The position numbers and the translations under genes were made by a program. 64,000 bases of DNA, from contig NZ_JAMWZB010000017.1 of NCBI RefSeq assembly GCF_024305035.1, positions 1-64,000 on the forward strand. The letters run 5' to 3'. Of this stretch, positions 1 through 7,848 are shown in pieces. The stretch is from Algoriphagus sp. (lineage in GTDB: Bacteria > Bacteroidota > Bacteroidia > Cytophagales > Cyclobacteriaceae). The notes under the pieces were generated by a model. That model did not search any database. It was not told the DNA's origin and saw only the letters and a list, made by a program, of their open reading frames with translations. Position 1 is the first letter of the stretch, and every line of letters begins with the position of its first letter.

Positions 1-321
1 AGAATCAAGGAACTCAAGGATGATTTTGGGCTGGAAAGTTTTTGCTTACAGGATTTCTGGGCAACAGAAGCCTCGTTCAGATTCATCATGGTAGCTTATA
101 ACCTCATGAGTCTATTCCGTCATTTTGCGCTTAACCATCATAATCGGGCAACCTTAAAAACACTGAAATCCTATTGCTTTGCATTAGGGGCATGGAAGGT
201 AAATCATGCCAATAAGCAGGTATTGAAAATCTCATTACCTGCCAAAAAGAGGCCTTGGATGAACGGGATATTTTCCCAAATTCAAAATCTCAGTCCTCCT
301 TTCAATTATTCTAATGCATAA
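1..321 (+). CDS. IS1380-family transposase, C-terminal fragment (cut by window edge)
   Basis: The reading frame is open from base 1 to the TAA at 319-321 and encodes the last 106 residues of a transposase. The stretch LQDFWATEASFRF followed by IMVAYNLMSLFRHF is the typical C-terminal signature of IS4/IS1380-type DDE transposases: the last catalytic-domain helix, the tryptophan of FWATEA and the hydrophobic YNLMSLF helix. The methionine at base 88 is internal, not the start. The start and left inverted repeat lie outside the window, and I could not place the right inverted repeat with confidence in the 60 bp after the stop. The element sits just downstream of the convergent response-regulator gene. 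Whether the copy is intact cannot be judged here. Confidence 0.8.
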   Translation, partial: RIKELKDDFGLESFCLQDFWATEASFRFIMVAYNLMSLFRHFALNHHNRATLKTLKSYCFALGAWKVNHANKQVLKISLPAKKRPWMNGIFSQIQNLSPPFNYSNA

Positions 322-381
322 TTCGGGTTAAAAAAGTAAAACAACGGTATAGAAAAGGGATTTTACCAAAAACTGCTCCAT

Positions 382-1113
382 CTACAGCGTTTTGATATGG
401 TTTATCAGCCAAGAATACTGGTTTCTGCTCAGGGGAATTCGCTTACCCGAAATATGGACTTCATTGGAATCGATGGCTTCGATGTAGGTCAGGTTGATCA
501 GGTAAGATTTATGAATTCGGGCGAATTGCTTTTGGTCGAGTTTACTTTCTAACTCCTTTAAAATGGCTCGGATTACAAATTTTTTATCCTGTGTGTACAC
601 CTTTGTATAATTCCCATCTGATTCAAAGTACAGAATATCCTTAAAAAACACCTTAACCAACAAGCCATTATTCCTCACAAAAAGGCAATCCTGTAGGATG
701 AACTCCTCGGTAGAATTCTCCTGAGTTTTACTTTGCTCAGATTGAAAATTAGACAGAGCCATTTGAAGAGTCGCATGGATTTCCTTTTCTGAAAAAGGCT
801 TTACTAGGTAACCGTAGGGCCGAACCTCTTTGGCCCGTTCAAGCGTAGTGGTGTCCGCATGGGAAGTCAAAAAAACAAAGGGGATTTTGAAGTTCTCATT
901 GATATCGGCTGCTAAGTTTATTCCATCCTTCCCTCCCTTGATACGAATATCCAAAAGCACCAAATCCACGGCCTCCGAACCCAACACCTGTAAGGCTTCC
1001 CTAGCTGACATGACTAGGTCCACGACCTCATAGCCCATGGATTCCAAAATATCCCGAAGATCCTCTGCAATGATTACCTCATCCTCAACGATTAAAATTT
1101 TATGCTTTTCCAA
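382..1113 (-). CDS. LytTR-family response regulator
   Basis: This is a two-component transcription regulator of 243 residues. Residues 4-120 form a receiver domain with the acidic pair ED at 10-11, the phospho-acceptor Asp55 in VDLVLLDIRI, the FLTSHAD switch region and the conserved Lys in YLVKPFSEKE. A LytTR DNA-binding domain follows from about residue 140, with VFFKDILYFESDGNYTKVY and the terminal FARIHKSYLINL/ISGKRIPLSRNQY blocks. Such regulators usually answer to a histidine kinase encoded next to them. No kinase is present on either side here: an IS element lies downstream and 367 bp of gene-free DNA lies upstream. The target genes are unknown. The ATG start gives the usual family length. 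Confidence 0.92.
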   Translation of the reverse strand: MEKHKILIVEDEVIIAEDLRDILESMGYEVVDLVMSAREALQVLGSEAVDLVLLDIRIKGGKDGINLAADINENFKIPFVFLTSHADTTTLERAKEVRPYGYLVKPFSEKEIHATLQMALSNFQSEQSKTQENSTEEFILQDCLFVRNNGLLVKVFFKDILYFESDGNYTKVYTQDKKFVIRAILKELESKLDQKQFARIHKSYLINLTYIEAIDSNEVHISGKRIPLSRNQYSWLINHIKTL

Positions 1114-1480
1114 CGCTATGCTTTAATGGAACGCAATGGCGTCCAAAATAGTAAAATGAAAGACCCTGACTTTTGTTCGAACCAATTCCTTTGGGTTTGC
1201 ATCAAGACTTTAGCTCCCACAAGGGTAATATTACACTGTTTTCTCAGATTTTTGTAAAGTTTAATTGTTCAACTTTTCAGAAACTGGTTCTGGAAGGGTA
1301 AAAAAGGCTTTAAGAAAATTGACTGCGGTACACTTCGATTCTCCTAGCTGCGCTCTATTTTTACTTAATTCACTAGTAGCTAATATCAACTAAGTAATCG
1401 AATTGTTTATGGAGTTAGTACCGGAAACCGGCTCAATCCAATTTCCCATCCACGAGTCCCACTGCCAAGAAAGCCTGCTG
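1114..1480. other. Gene-free stretch between dld-type gene and response regulator
   Basis: These 367 bp lie between two minus-strand genes. Reading frames here are short and match nothing I recognise. A clear TAnnTTTG promoter for the regulator was not found. No convincing terminator hairpin follows the oxidase gene. The spacing would allow an independent promoter for the regulator. Confidence 0.5.
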
Positions 1481-4426
1481 TTAGTTCGATAAAGCCTCCC
1501 AAAGAATCTCCACCGGATGTTGAGCCTTACGACCCGTTCCATCTGCAATTTGATGACGACAGGAAGTTCCCGGGGCAGCAATGAGGGTATCTGATTCTGC
1601 CTTTCGCACTGCCGGAAAGAGCACCAACTCCCCTACCTGTTGGGAAACTTCATAATGCTCCTTTTCATAGCCAAAGCTTCCTGCCATTCCACAGCAGCCA
1701 CTTGGAATCGTTTCCACCGAATAGTTTGCGGGAAGAGAAAGGATCTTTTGGGTCCAAGTCAAGGAAGAAAGCGCCTTTTGATGGCAATGTCCGTGCAGCT
1801 TGATTTTTTGGGATTTAGCAGTAAAGGAGTCCGGGCTGATATTGCCGGCAACCACTTCCTGTCCGAGAAACTCGTCAATGAGCTTGACATGAAACTTGAG
1901 TTTCTTGGCCGCAGGAACCAATTCAGAGCTTACCAGTCGTGGATATTCATCCCGGAAACTCAAAATCGCCGAAGGCTCAAGCCCGATCAATGGGGTATTC
2001 CCATCGATAAGCGGTGAAAAAACCCGCACGTTGGCTTCAGCATGTTTTTTCGCTTTCAGCAAAAGGCCTTTCGATAATGCCGATCGCCCGCTTTCTTCAT
2101 GATTCAAGATTTTAATTTCGTAGCCAAGTCTTTTCAAAAGCGAAATCGCCTTGATGCCGATTGCCGTATCGTTGTGATTGGTAAATTCATCCACAAAAAA
2201 GTAAATGGTCTTCATGATCTTTCCTGCACCAGGAAGTGATGCATAATTCTTTTTATACCATTTTCGAAGGCTAATGGGACTTATTTCCGGTAAATTCCTG
2301 CTTGGAGCAACGTGGAGTATGGATTTCATCACCCCGCTGGTGAAGGAGTTTTTCAGGAAGAAATTGGCTAGGAAAGGCACTTGTGAACCCCATTTATTGA
2401 GTTCATTGATGTAGGCAAAAGCTTTGGATCGAAGCGGAATGCCATGCGTTTTTTGGTATTGGTGGAGAAACTCCGCCTTCATACTCGCCATGTCCACATT
2501 TGAAGGACATTCGGCTGTACAACCCTTACAGCTGAGGCAAAGATCCAAGGCCTCCTTGATCTCAGGATGGTCAAAGGCATTCTCCTTTTTATCCATGGTT
2601 AAAAATTCCCGAAGGGTATTTGCTCTGCCTCGAACGGTATCTTTTTCATTTCGGGTGGCCATAAAGCTAGGGCACATGGTCCCTCCTGAACCGGGAAGCT
2701 TACGGCAATCTCCCGAACCATTGCATTTTTCGGCCATGCGAAGGATTCCACCGACAGGCGAAAAATCGAGCATCGTGGAATGCTCGGGAGTTTTCATCTC
2801 AGGCTCGTATCTAAGGAATTGATTCATTGGCGCAGCATCCACGATTTTACCCGGATTGAAAATGTTTCTCGGATCCCAAGTGTACTTGATCCGGCGAAAA
2901 AGCTCGTAATTGGCTTCGCCTACCATCAGGGGAATAAAAGCGGCCCGAACCCGACCATCTCCATGTTCCCCAGACAAGGAACCCTGATACTTCTTCACCA
3001 ATTCAGCAGAAGCCTTGGATATGTGGTAAAAATCGGCTACCCCTTGGCATGTCTTTAGATCCAAAACCGGTCGAAGGTGAATCTCACCCGCTCCGGCATG
3101 CGCATAATGGACCGGCTTCTGATTGAAAGCCAGCATCATCTCATCAAACTCAGCAATATAGTCCGCTAAGTCATCAATATCCACAGCCGTATCCTCAATA
3201 CAGGCAACCGCTTTGGGATCTCCGGGAATATTGGCCAATAAACCCAAACCCGCTGCCCGAAGAGCCCAAGCTGAGGCTACTTTTTCCGGCTCGATGATGG
3301 GATAGGCATAGCCCAGTTTGGCTTTTTTCAAGTCTTCGACTAAGGCCTCACCTTTTCCCATTGCTTCCTGGAGCGTTTTTCCCCGAAACTCAATCATTAA
3401 AATCGCCTCGGGATCCCCTTCGACGAAATAGCGATTTTTGGAATACTCGATGCTTTCTTTAGTACAGTCCAGAATAATTTTATCCATGAGTTCCACCGCA
3501 GTGGCCGGATGCTTCATGGCCACCTGGGCAGACTTCATGCTTTCGTGAATGCTTTCAAAATGTGCAGCCACTACGATTTCCACAGGATCAGGAAGCGGAT
3601 CGAGACTGATTTTGATTTCAGTAGTGAAGGCCAAAGTCCCTTCCGATCCGGCTAACAACTTACAGAAATTGAATTTTTCCTTTCCTTCGAAAAGCTCCGC
3701 TTTCAGCAATTCATCCACTGCATAGCCTGTATTTCGGCGATGGATGGATTTTTTGGGAAATTGGGCATGAATTTCTTCCCGAATCTCCGGATTATTGAGT
3801 TCATCGAAGATCTGTCGGTACAATTGCCCTTCCAGATCCTTTTGCCCACATTTTCGGTCAAAATCATCTTGAGAAATCGATCCAAACACGACTTTACTCC
3901 CATCACTGAGAAAGGTAGTTAAAGAAATCACTTTGTCACGAGTTACCCCATAGACAATGGAGGTGGTTCCCGAAGAATTATTACCCACCATACCCCCAAT
4001 CATCGCCCGATTGGCTGTGGAAGTGATCGGACTAAAAAAAAGACCGTGCGGTTTTAAAAAGCGGTTCAGCTCATCCCGAACTACCCCCGGCTGCACCCGA
4101 ACCCAGCGCTCCTCCTTGTTGAATTCGAGAATTTGAGTGAAATGCTTCGAGACATCGACCACGATCCCATTGCCTACGCATTGACCGGCCAGGGAAGTGC
4201 CTGCCGTCCGGGGAATAAGGGAAGTTCCGTGCTCAGTGGCAAATTGAATGAGTTGTTGAATATCTGACTCTGACTGGGGAAAAGCAACAGCTAGGGGCAT
4301 CTCCCGATAAACCGAAGCGTCGGTGGCATACAGCGTCCGGGTGAGTCGGTCAAATTGCAAACTACCCTCCAATTGATGGGCTAATGTTTCCAAATGAGGG
4401 ACTAGATTCGAATGGTTTGAAAGCAT
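1481..4426 (-). CDS. FAD/Fe-S fused D-lactate dehydrogenase-like oxidase (GlcD-GlcF type)
   Basis: This large flavoprotein of about 981 residues should oxidise a 2-hydroxy acid (D-lactate or a relative) and pass electrons through Fe-S clusters to the respiratory chain. The N-terminal third is a PCMH-type FAD domain (LIPRTAGTSLAGQ, MIGGMVGNNSSGTTS). An FAD-oxidase C-terminal domain follows, with the metal-site histidines in KPVHYAHAGAGEIHLRP and the SGEHGDGR motif. A ferredoxin-like part follows with CNGSGDCRKLPGSGGTMC and LCLSCKGCTAECPSNVD, then a CCG (GlcF-like) domain with HGHCHQKAL and PSGCCGMAGSFGYE. The frame also opens at a TTG at 4450, but ATG at 4426 (MLSNHSNL) is the more natural start. 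The exact substrate cannot be read from sequence. Confidence 0.88.
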   Translation of the reverse strand: MLSNHSNLVPHLETLAHQLEGSLQFDRLTRTLYATDASVYREMPLAVAFPQSESDIQQLIQFATEHGTSLIPRTAGTSLAGQCVGNGIVVDVSKHFTQILEFNKEERWVRVQPGVVRDELNRFLKPHGLFFSPITSTANRAMIGGMVGNNSSGTTSIVYGVTRDKVISLTTFLSDGSKVVFGSISQDDFDRKCGQKDLEGQLYRQIFDELNNPEIREEIHAQFPKKSIHRRNTGYAVDELLKAELFEGKEKFNFCKLLAGSEGTLAFTTEIKISLDPLPDPVEIVVAAHFESIHESMKSAQVAMKHPATAVELMDKIILDCTKESIEYSKNRYFVEGDPEAILMIEFRGKTLQEAMGKGEALVEDLKKAKLGYAYPIIEPEKVASAWALRAAGLGLLANIPGDPKAVACIEDTAVDIDDLADYIAEFDEMMLAFNQKPVHYAHAGAGEIHLRPVLDLKTCQGVADFYHISKASAELVKKYQGSLSGEHGDGRVRAAFIPLMVGEANYELFRRIKYTWDPRNIFNPGKIVDAAPMNQFLRYEPEMKTPEHSTMLDFSPVGGILRMAEKCNGSGDCRKLPGSGGTMCPSFMATRNEKDTVRGRANTLREFLTMDKKENAFDHPEIKEALDLCLSCKGCTAECPSNVDMASMKAEFLHQYQKTHGIPLRSKAFAYINELNKWGSQVPFLANFFLKNSFTSGVMKSILHVAPSRNLPEISPISLRKWYKKNYASLPGAGKIMKTIYFFVDEFTNHNDTAIGIKAISLLKRLGYEIKILNHEESGRSALSKGLLLKAKKHAEANVRVFSPLIDGNTPLIGLEPSAILSFRDEYPRLVSSELVPAAKKLKFHVKLIDEFLGQEVVAGNISPDSFTAKSQKIKLHGHCHQKALSSLTWTQKILSLPANYSVETIPSGCCGMAGSFGYEKEHYEVSQQVGELVLFPAVRKAESDTLIAAPGTSCRHQIADGTGRKAQHPVEILWEALSN

Positions 4427-4546
4427 AGAGTAAAAATACAGATCCCCCAATAAAATAATAGCGGTAAAACCGAATTAGTAGAAAACTTGTTTTCAAAACG
4501 TTTTAACTATTTTAAAAGTAGACTTTGAAATCCAATTTTAAATCAG

Positions 4547-4810
4547 ATGATCATGGGATCCATTCTATCCGGTGTGATTTTTTTGGCTGTCGGGCAATTC
4601 ATTCGAGTTTATCCGGGGATTCTTGCCGGCTACAACAATCGCTCTGAAAAAGAGCGGGAAATCGCCGAGAAGAATAGATTACCCTTTTATGGCTTTTTGT
4701 TGTTTTCCGCCATGGGGGGAATTTCCTTGCATTCTTATGTCATATCTAGGTGGCTGGAATTTCCACACCTAAGCTCCAGCATTACCCTAATTGTTACTTT
4801 GTCGGGATGA
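4547..4810 (+). CDS. DUF3784-like small membrane protein, probably shortened by an in-frame stop
   Basis: The product of 87 residues has an N-terminal membrane helix (SILSGVIFLAVGQFIRVYPG), the GYNNRSEKERE motif typical of DUF3784 proteins, a second helix (GFLLFSAMGGISLHSYVIS) and the beginning of a third. The function of the family is unknown. The frame ends in TGA at 4808-4810 inside the third helix. Read through that stop, it continues for 16 sensible codons (ISAIVGGHYLISNKLR) to a TAA at 4859-4861, which would finish the helix and a basic tail. A nonsense mutation, for example TGG to TGA, is the simplest explanation. The shortened protein may still be made. It is divergent from the oxidase gene. 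Confidence 0.65.
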   Translation: MIMGSILSGVIFLAVGQFIRVYPGILAGYNNRSEKEREIAEKNRLPFYGFLLFSAMGGISLHSYVISRWLEFPHLSSSITLIVTLSG

Positions 4811-5158
4811 ATTAGCGCAATTGTTGGTGGACATTACCTGATAAGCAATAAACTCCGATAAGCTAAGTCTAAATTTTTCACTTCACGAGCAGTTTACAAT
4901 ACCTTCCCCTCCCTAAGGAGTTTTTTTCGTATTCATTTTGGATATTCTTCCAAACCTAAGGATTCATGTATGAGAAGGTAACCTAGGGTACCTCAAAATC
5001 ATCAAACCTCCAATACCAATTTCCAGACCTCATTTGAATGAAAAAGACAGGAACGGGAATCTGCCGTTTACTTTTATTCCCATTTGGTTCCTGTACTTGG
5101 CAGTTCGAGTTTGAAAATTGCCCGTCCCCTCCTTTCTTTGCCTTAAATCCCAATCGAG
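4811..5158. other. Intergenic stretch with the lost tail of the DUF3784 gene
   Basis: The first 51 bases are the apparent former 3' end of the DUF3784 gene. A weak terminator-like hairpin (CTCC/GGAG, 4909-4920) is followed by seven T. The rest up to 5158 shows no recognisable gene. A frame opening at 5038 runs out of frame into the next gene and looks spurious. Confidence 0.45.
4909..4927 (+). terminator. Weak hairpin plus T-run after DUF3784 gene
   Basis: The sequence CTCC-CTAA-GGAG is followed by seven consecutive T. The stem is only four base pairs, so its strength is doubtful, but its position about 50 bp after the presumed original stop fits a terminator. Confidence 0.35.
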
Positions 5159-5929
5159 ATGTTCTTCTACCTTTCCCAGTTTCTGAGTTTTTTGGCTATG
5201 CCGCTGACGATCGTCCTGTTTTTGATCGTCTCTGGCGCAGTTTATATCCGTAAATCCTGGGGAAAAAAGCTACTTTGGGTAGGCATTGGACTCTTACTTT
5301 TTTTCACCAATCCCTTTCTTTCCAATCTCGCTTTAGTGGCTTGGGAACCTGAGTTCAAGTCTTTTGAAGAAATCGAAAATCACCAAATCGGCATTGTGCT
5401 GACCGGGGTAACCAATTTGAGTAAAACGGCAACCGACCGAACCTTTTTCAATAAAGGCGCCGATCGCATTACCCACGCCCTCCAACTCTATCGGCTAGGT
5501 AAAATTAAAAAAATCCTTATTACTGGCGGTCAGGGCCTCAATCCGGTCAATTCACAATCGGAAGCTGAATTATTGCAGCGGTTCTTGGTGATGACCGGTG
5601 TCCCGGAATCGGATATTCTCATTGAAGATCAAGCAAAAAATACGGCCCAAAATGCTCAGTTCACCAAAAACTTTTTGGAGAAAAATGGCATTTCCACCGA
5701 CCAGGAGTTTGTGCTTATCACTTCAGCTTTTCATATGTATCGGGCCAAAGGTTGCTTTGACAAAGTGGGACTTAAAACCGTAACTTTTCCGACCGATTAT
5801 TATTCCCATGACGTGAAATATGACTTTCCCGCTCTGTTTTTTCCTGATCCTTTTTCGTTGGAGTATTGGACCAAGTTGGTCAAGGAGTGGATCGGGATAG
5901 TCGTTTACACAGTGGTGGGCTATATGTGA
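5159..5929 (+). CDS. YdcF/ElyC-family protein (DUF218)
   Basis: This inner-membrane protein has 256 residues. Two membrane helices lie at the N-terminus (about residues 3-27 and 36-58), and the bulk is a DUF218 domain facing the envelope side. Family hallmarks are the nucleotide-like GIVLTGV, the HALQLYRLGKIKKILITGG segment, ESDILIEDQAKNTAQNA and LITSAFHMYRAKGCF. E. coli ElyC and SanA of this family affect peptidoglycan and envelope integrity, and the biochemical activity is not settled. The ATG at 5159 is preceded by a T-rich promoter-like segment. The gene stands alone, convergent with hipA. Confidence 0.85.
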   Translation: MFFYLSQFLSFLAMPLTIVLFLIVSGAVYIRKSWGKKLLWVGIGLLLFFTNPFLSNLALVAWEPEFKSFEEIENHQIGIVLTGVTNLSKTATDRTFFNKGADRITHALQLYRLGKIKKILITGGQGLNPVNSQSEAELLQRFLVMTGVPESDILIEDQAKNTAQNAQFTKNFLEKNGISTDQEFVLITSAFHMYRAKGCFDKVGLKTVTFPTDYYSHDVKYDFPALFFPDPFSLEYWTKLVKEWIGIVVYTVVGYM

Positions 5930-5984
5930 GGAGCTTTTCGCCGTAGAGATTCTGAGGATTTGCCAGCCCCCTTGAAATCTTCCA

Positions 5985-7286
5985 TTAGACCAAAAGCGTT
6001 TGCTGAATCGAATCGCGTAACTTCGGTTCTACCTGGACTTGATCGGCAAATTGATTCCATTTCTTAATTGCCGTCCTCACCTGTGTTATCTTTTCATCCG
6101 GCTTTTTGATATTCATCCTTCGGGCTACCTCCAAAAAATCATCCTCCCTTATTCTTTCCCGTTTTCCATTGACTTGAAGCGACTGACTACTTACCCAAAG
6201 GCTTCCGGGCCGGTATGCATGGCAAATATCATAAGCTGGAGAAAGGCTCCACTTTCCTCGCTGATCCATCAAAAAGGCAAAGTTTTTGGTATGGTCATCG
6301 CAATTTCGGGCCAGTACATTAAAGACCATTCGAAGGAACATTTGCTCGGCTTCCGGATAAGTCAACCGCAACATTCGCATGGTCTCAAAAACCTGCTCGT
6401 AGCTATAAGCCCCCACCTGATTAAAGTCAAAATGCCGAATACCGCAAAGACTCTGCATGTGGATTTTTTCTCCTGAATCGGTTCGGTCAAAGCGCTTGGT
6501 CATAAAATGTGCTCGGCCGTTTTCTTCAAAAAGTCTACAGGGATTCATTTGTATACCTGCCTCTAAGGCCATCAGGTAATAGGCCATCTCTACTTTTCCA
6601 TAACCCGCACTCGAGCCAAACTGGGAATCATGGACCCCATCAAATTTGATGATCCAATACGAAAAACCCTTTGGCGCCTTCACTTGCCCACTCTTCACCT
6701 CCCCGGTTTTGGGATTGAAAGCGATCACCGCTTTGGCCCTTGCCCCACCAGCAGAGGTGCCGATTTTCAAAATATCCGCCAAAGCCTCCTCCTCTTGCTG
6801 AGAAATATCGGTTTGAAAATTTTCTTTGGCATTCAACACTTTTTGGGCGATTGTGACCAAACTATCCATTTCCAAAGCACTTGCCCGGGTGCTTTCATTT
6901 CGCAAAGCAGGTTTGATTTCCAATGCTCCCACTCCTCTTTTGCCAATGAAACAAAGTAATTCAACCGGATTCAAACTATCGGTCGGACGACCCTGTTGAA
7001 CCAGCCAGGCATTGATGAGCTGATTTCCGTATTTATCAGGAAGCATGTCTGCCAATAGTCCCGGAAGTCCTTTAAACGTATCCATGCTGTCGTCTCGGGT
7101 ACTGCGGGTCTCTGGAAAAGTATACAACCGATTCCCTTGAGATAAAGGCATCATTATGGGCGAAATATCCCATCCTGATCGTAGAAAACCACGATCAAAT
7201 TCGAAGCTTGCGAGTCGTTTACTTTCATCCCAAAGCACCGCTCCGGCAAGTCGATCCCAAATCCAAATTTCTGCTGCTATTACCAT
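5985..7286 (-). CDS. hipA: HipA-family Ser/Thr kinase toxin
   Basis: This is the kinase toxin of a type II toxin-antitoxin pair, 433 residues long. In E. coli HipA phosphorylates glutamyl-tRNA synthetase and causes growth arrest. Visible features are the N-terminal HipA_N segment with FKGLPGLLADMLPDKYGN (71-88), a flexible loop GTSAGGARAKAV (176-187) equivalent to the autophosphorylation/P-loop region, the catalytic motif RNCDDHTKNF (327-336, Asp330) and the metal-binding SPAYDI (349-354, Asp353). All kinase residues look intact. The start overlaps the end of hipB by 7 bp, so the two are translationally coupled. The serine corresponding to HipA Ser150 is probably Ser178. Confidence 0.93.
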   Translation of the reverse strand: MVIAAEIWIWDRLAGAVLWDESKRLASFEFDRGFLRSGWDISPIMMPLSQGNRLYTFPETRSTRDDSMDTFKGLPGLLADMLPDKYGNQLINAWLVQQGRPTDSLNPVELLCFIGKRGVGALEIKPALRNESTRASALEMDSLVTIAQKVLNAKENFQTDISQQEEEALADILKIGTSAGGARAKAVIAFNPKTGEVKSGQVKAPKGFSYWIIKFDGVHDSQFGSSAGYGKVEMAYYLMALEAGIQMNPCRLFEENGRAHFMTKRFDRTDSGEKIHMQSLCGIRHFDFNQVGAYSYEQVFETMRMLRLTYPEAEQMFLRMVFNVLARNCDDHTKNFAFLMDQRGKWSLSPAYDICHAYRPGSLWVSSQSLQVNGKRERIREDDFLEVARRMNIKKPDEKITQVRTAIKKWNQFADQVQVEPKLRDSIQQTLLV

Positions 7287-7618
7287 TCTGATTGGCGATC
7301 ATCTTCAGCAGTACTATCCGCATGCCTGACCCGCTGTCGCTGATTTTTCTTTTGGAGCTTGAGATATTCTAGCGGGCTGATCTGCTGCCGGCTTTCAAAA
7401 ATCTCCAAAATCTGCAACTCACCCAAGACCCGTAAAACCTGAATCAACGTGATCAGATTTACGTTCTCACCCCGCTCTAGCAAACTCAGTGTAGATCGGC
7501 TGATCCCTGCCTCGGTAGCCAACTCATCCTGAGTCTTATTCATGCTTATCCGCTTCTTTTTGATGAAGTCTCCCATCATCTGCAGAATGGCCAAGTCTGA
7601 AAGTTGTTCGATATTCAT
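7280..7618 (-). CDS. hipB: HipB-like XRE-family antitoxin/repressor
   Basis: The product has 112 residues with a lambda-repressor-type helix-turn-helix in the first half (KKKRISMNKTQDELATEAG, then ISRSTLSLLERGENV), followed by a short hydrophobic helix and a charged tail. As HipB, it should bind HipA to neutralise it and repress its own promoter. It is the first gene of the pair and overlaps hipA by 7 bp. The upstream region holds a promoter with a palindrome and repeated motifs (annotated separately) that are good operator candidates. The C-terminal tail (about residues 90-112, rich in Gln and Arg) looks disordered. Confidence 0.9.
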   Translation of the reverse strand: MNIEQLSDLAILQMMGDFIKKKRISMNKTQDELATEAGISRSTLSLLERGENVNLITLIQVLRVLGELQILEIFESRQQISPLEYLKLQKKNQRQRVRHADSTAEDDRQSEW

Positions 7619-7621
7619 GAC

Positions 7622-7674
7622 TGATTAATCATACGTTATATTCAAAAATACTATTTTATGAATGATTTTTCAAA
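7622..7674 (-). promoter_or_regulatory. hipBA promoter with palindromic operator candidate
   Basis: On the minus strand TTTG (7674-7671) is separated by 20 bp from TATTTTTG (7650-7643), an excellent match to the Bacteroidota sigma-A consensus TTTG-N19/20-TAnnTTTG. Transcription should begin near 7636. The perfect 10-bp palindrome TGATTAATCA (7622-7631) lies just downstream of that point and only four bases before the hipB start codon, a natural repressor site. The motif TTATGAATGATTT (7656-7668) lies in the spacer and recurs upstream. Confidence 0.55.
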
Positions 7675-7749
7675 CTTTACAGTATAAATAGGATAAATAT
7701 TTTTTATTTTTACGAATGATTTCTAATTCATAATTAAACAATTATGAAT
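7656..7749. repeat. Repeat motif pair and inverted repeat upstream of hipBA
   Basis: TTATGAATGATTT (7656-7668) and TTACGAATGATTT (7710-7722) are direct repeats with one mismatch, 54 bp apart, close to five helical turns. Directly beside the second copy is a perfect inverted repeat, ATTCATAATT / AATTATGAAT (7726-7735 and 7740-7749, loop AAAC). The whole region 7619-7848 is AT-rich and otherwise gene-free. These are candidate HipB operators. The hairpin might alternatively mark the end of the helicase transcript. Confidence 0.5.
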
Positions 7750-7848
7750 ATATTAAATTAAAAATCATACTTTATCAGAAATTTTGATAGTATAGACTTG
7801 ATAAAAGTAACCTCCTTTCTTGAAAGCCTATTCATCCTCGGTTTTCAC

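Noticed and set aside
1114..1480. Possible histidine-kinase remnant upstream of the LytTR regulator
   Set aside because: All minus-strand frames contain stops within about 60 codons and show no HATPase motif.
5038..5253. 71-codon frame before the YdcF-type gene
   Set aside because: It overlaps the real gene in another frame and resembles nothing.
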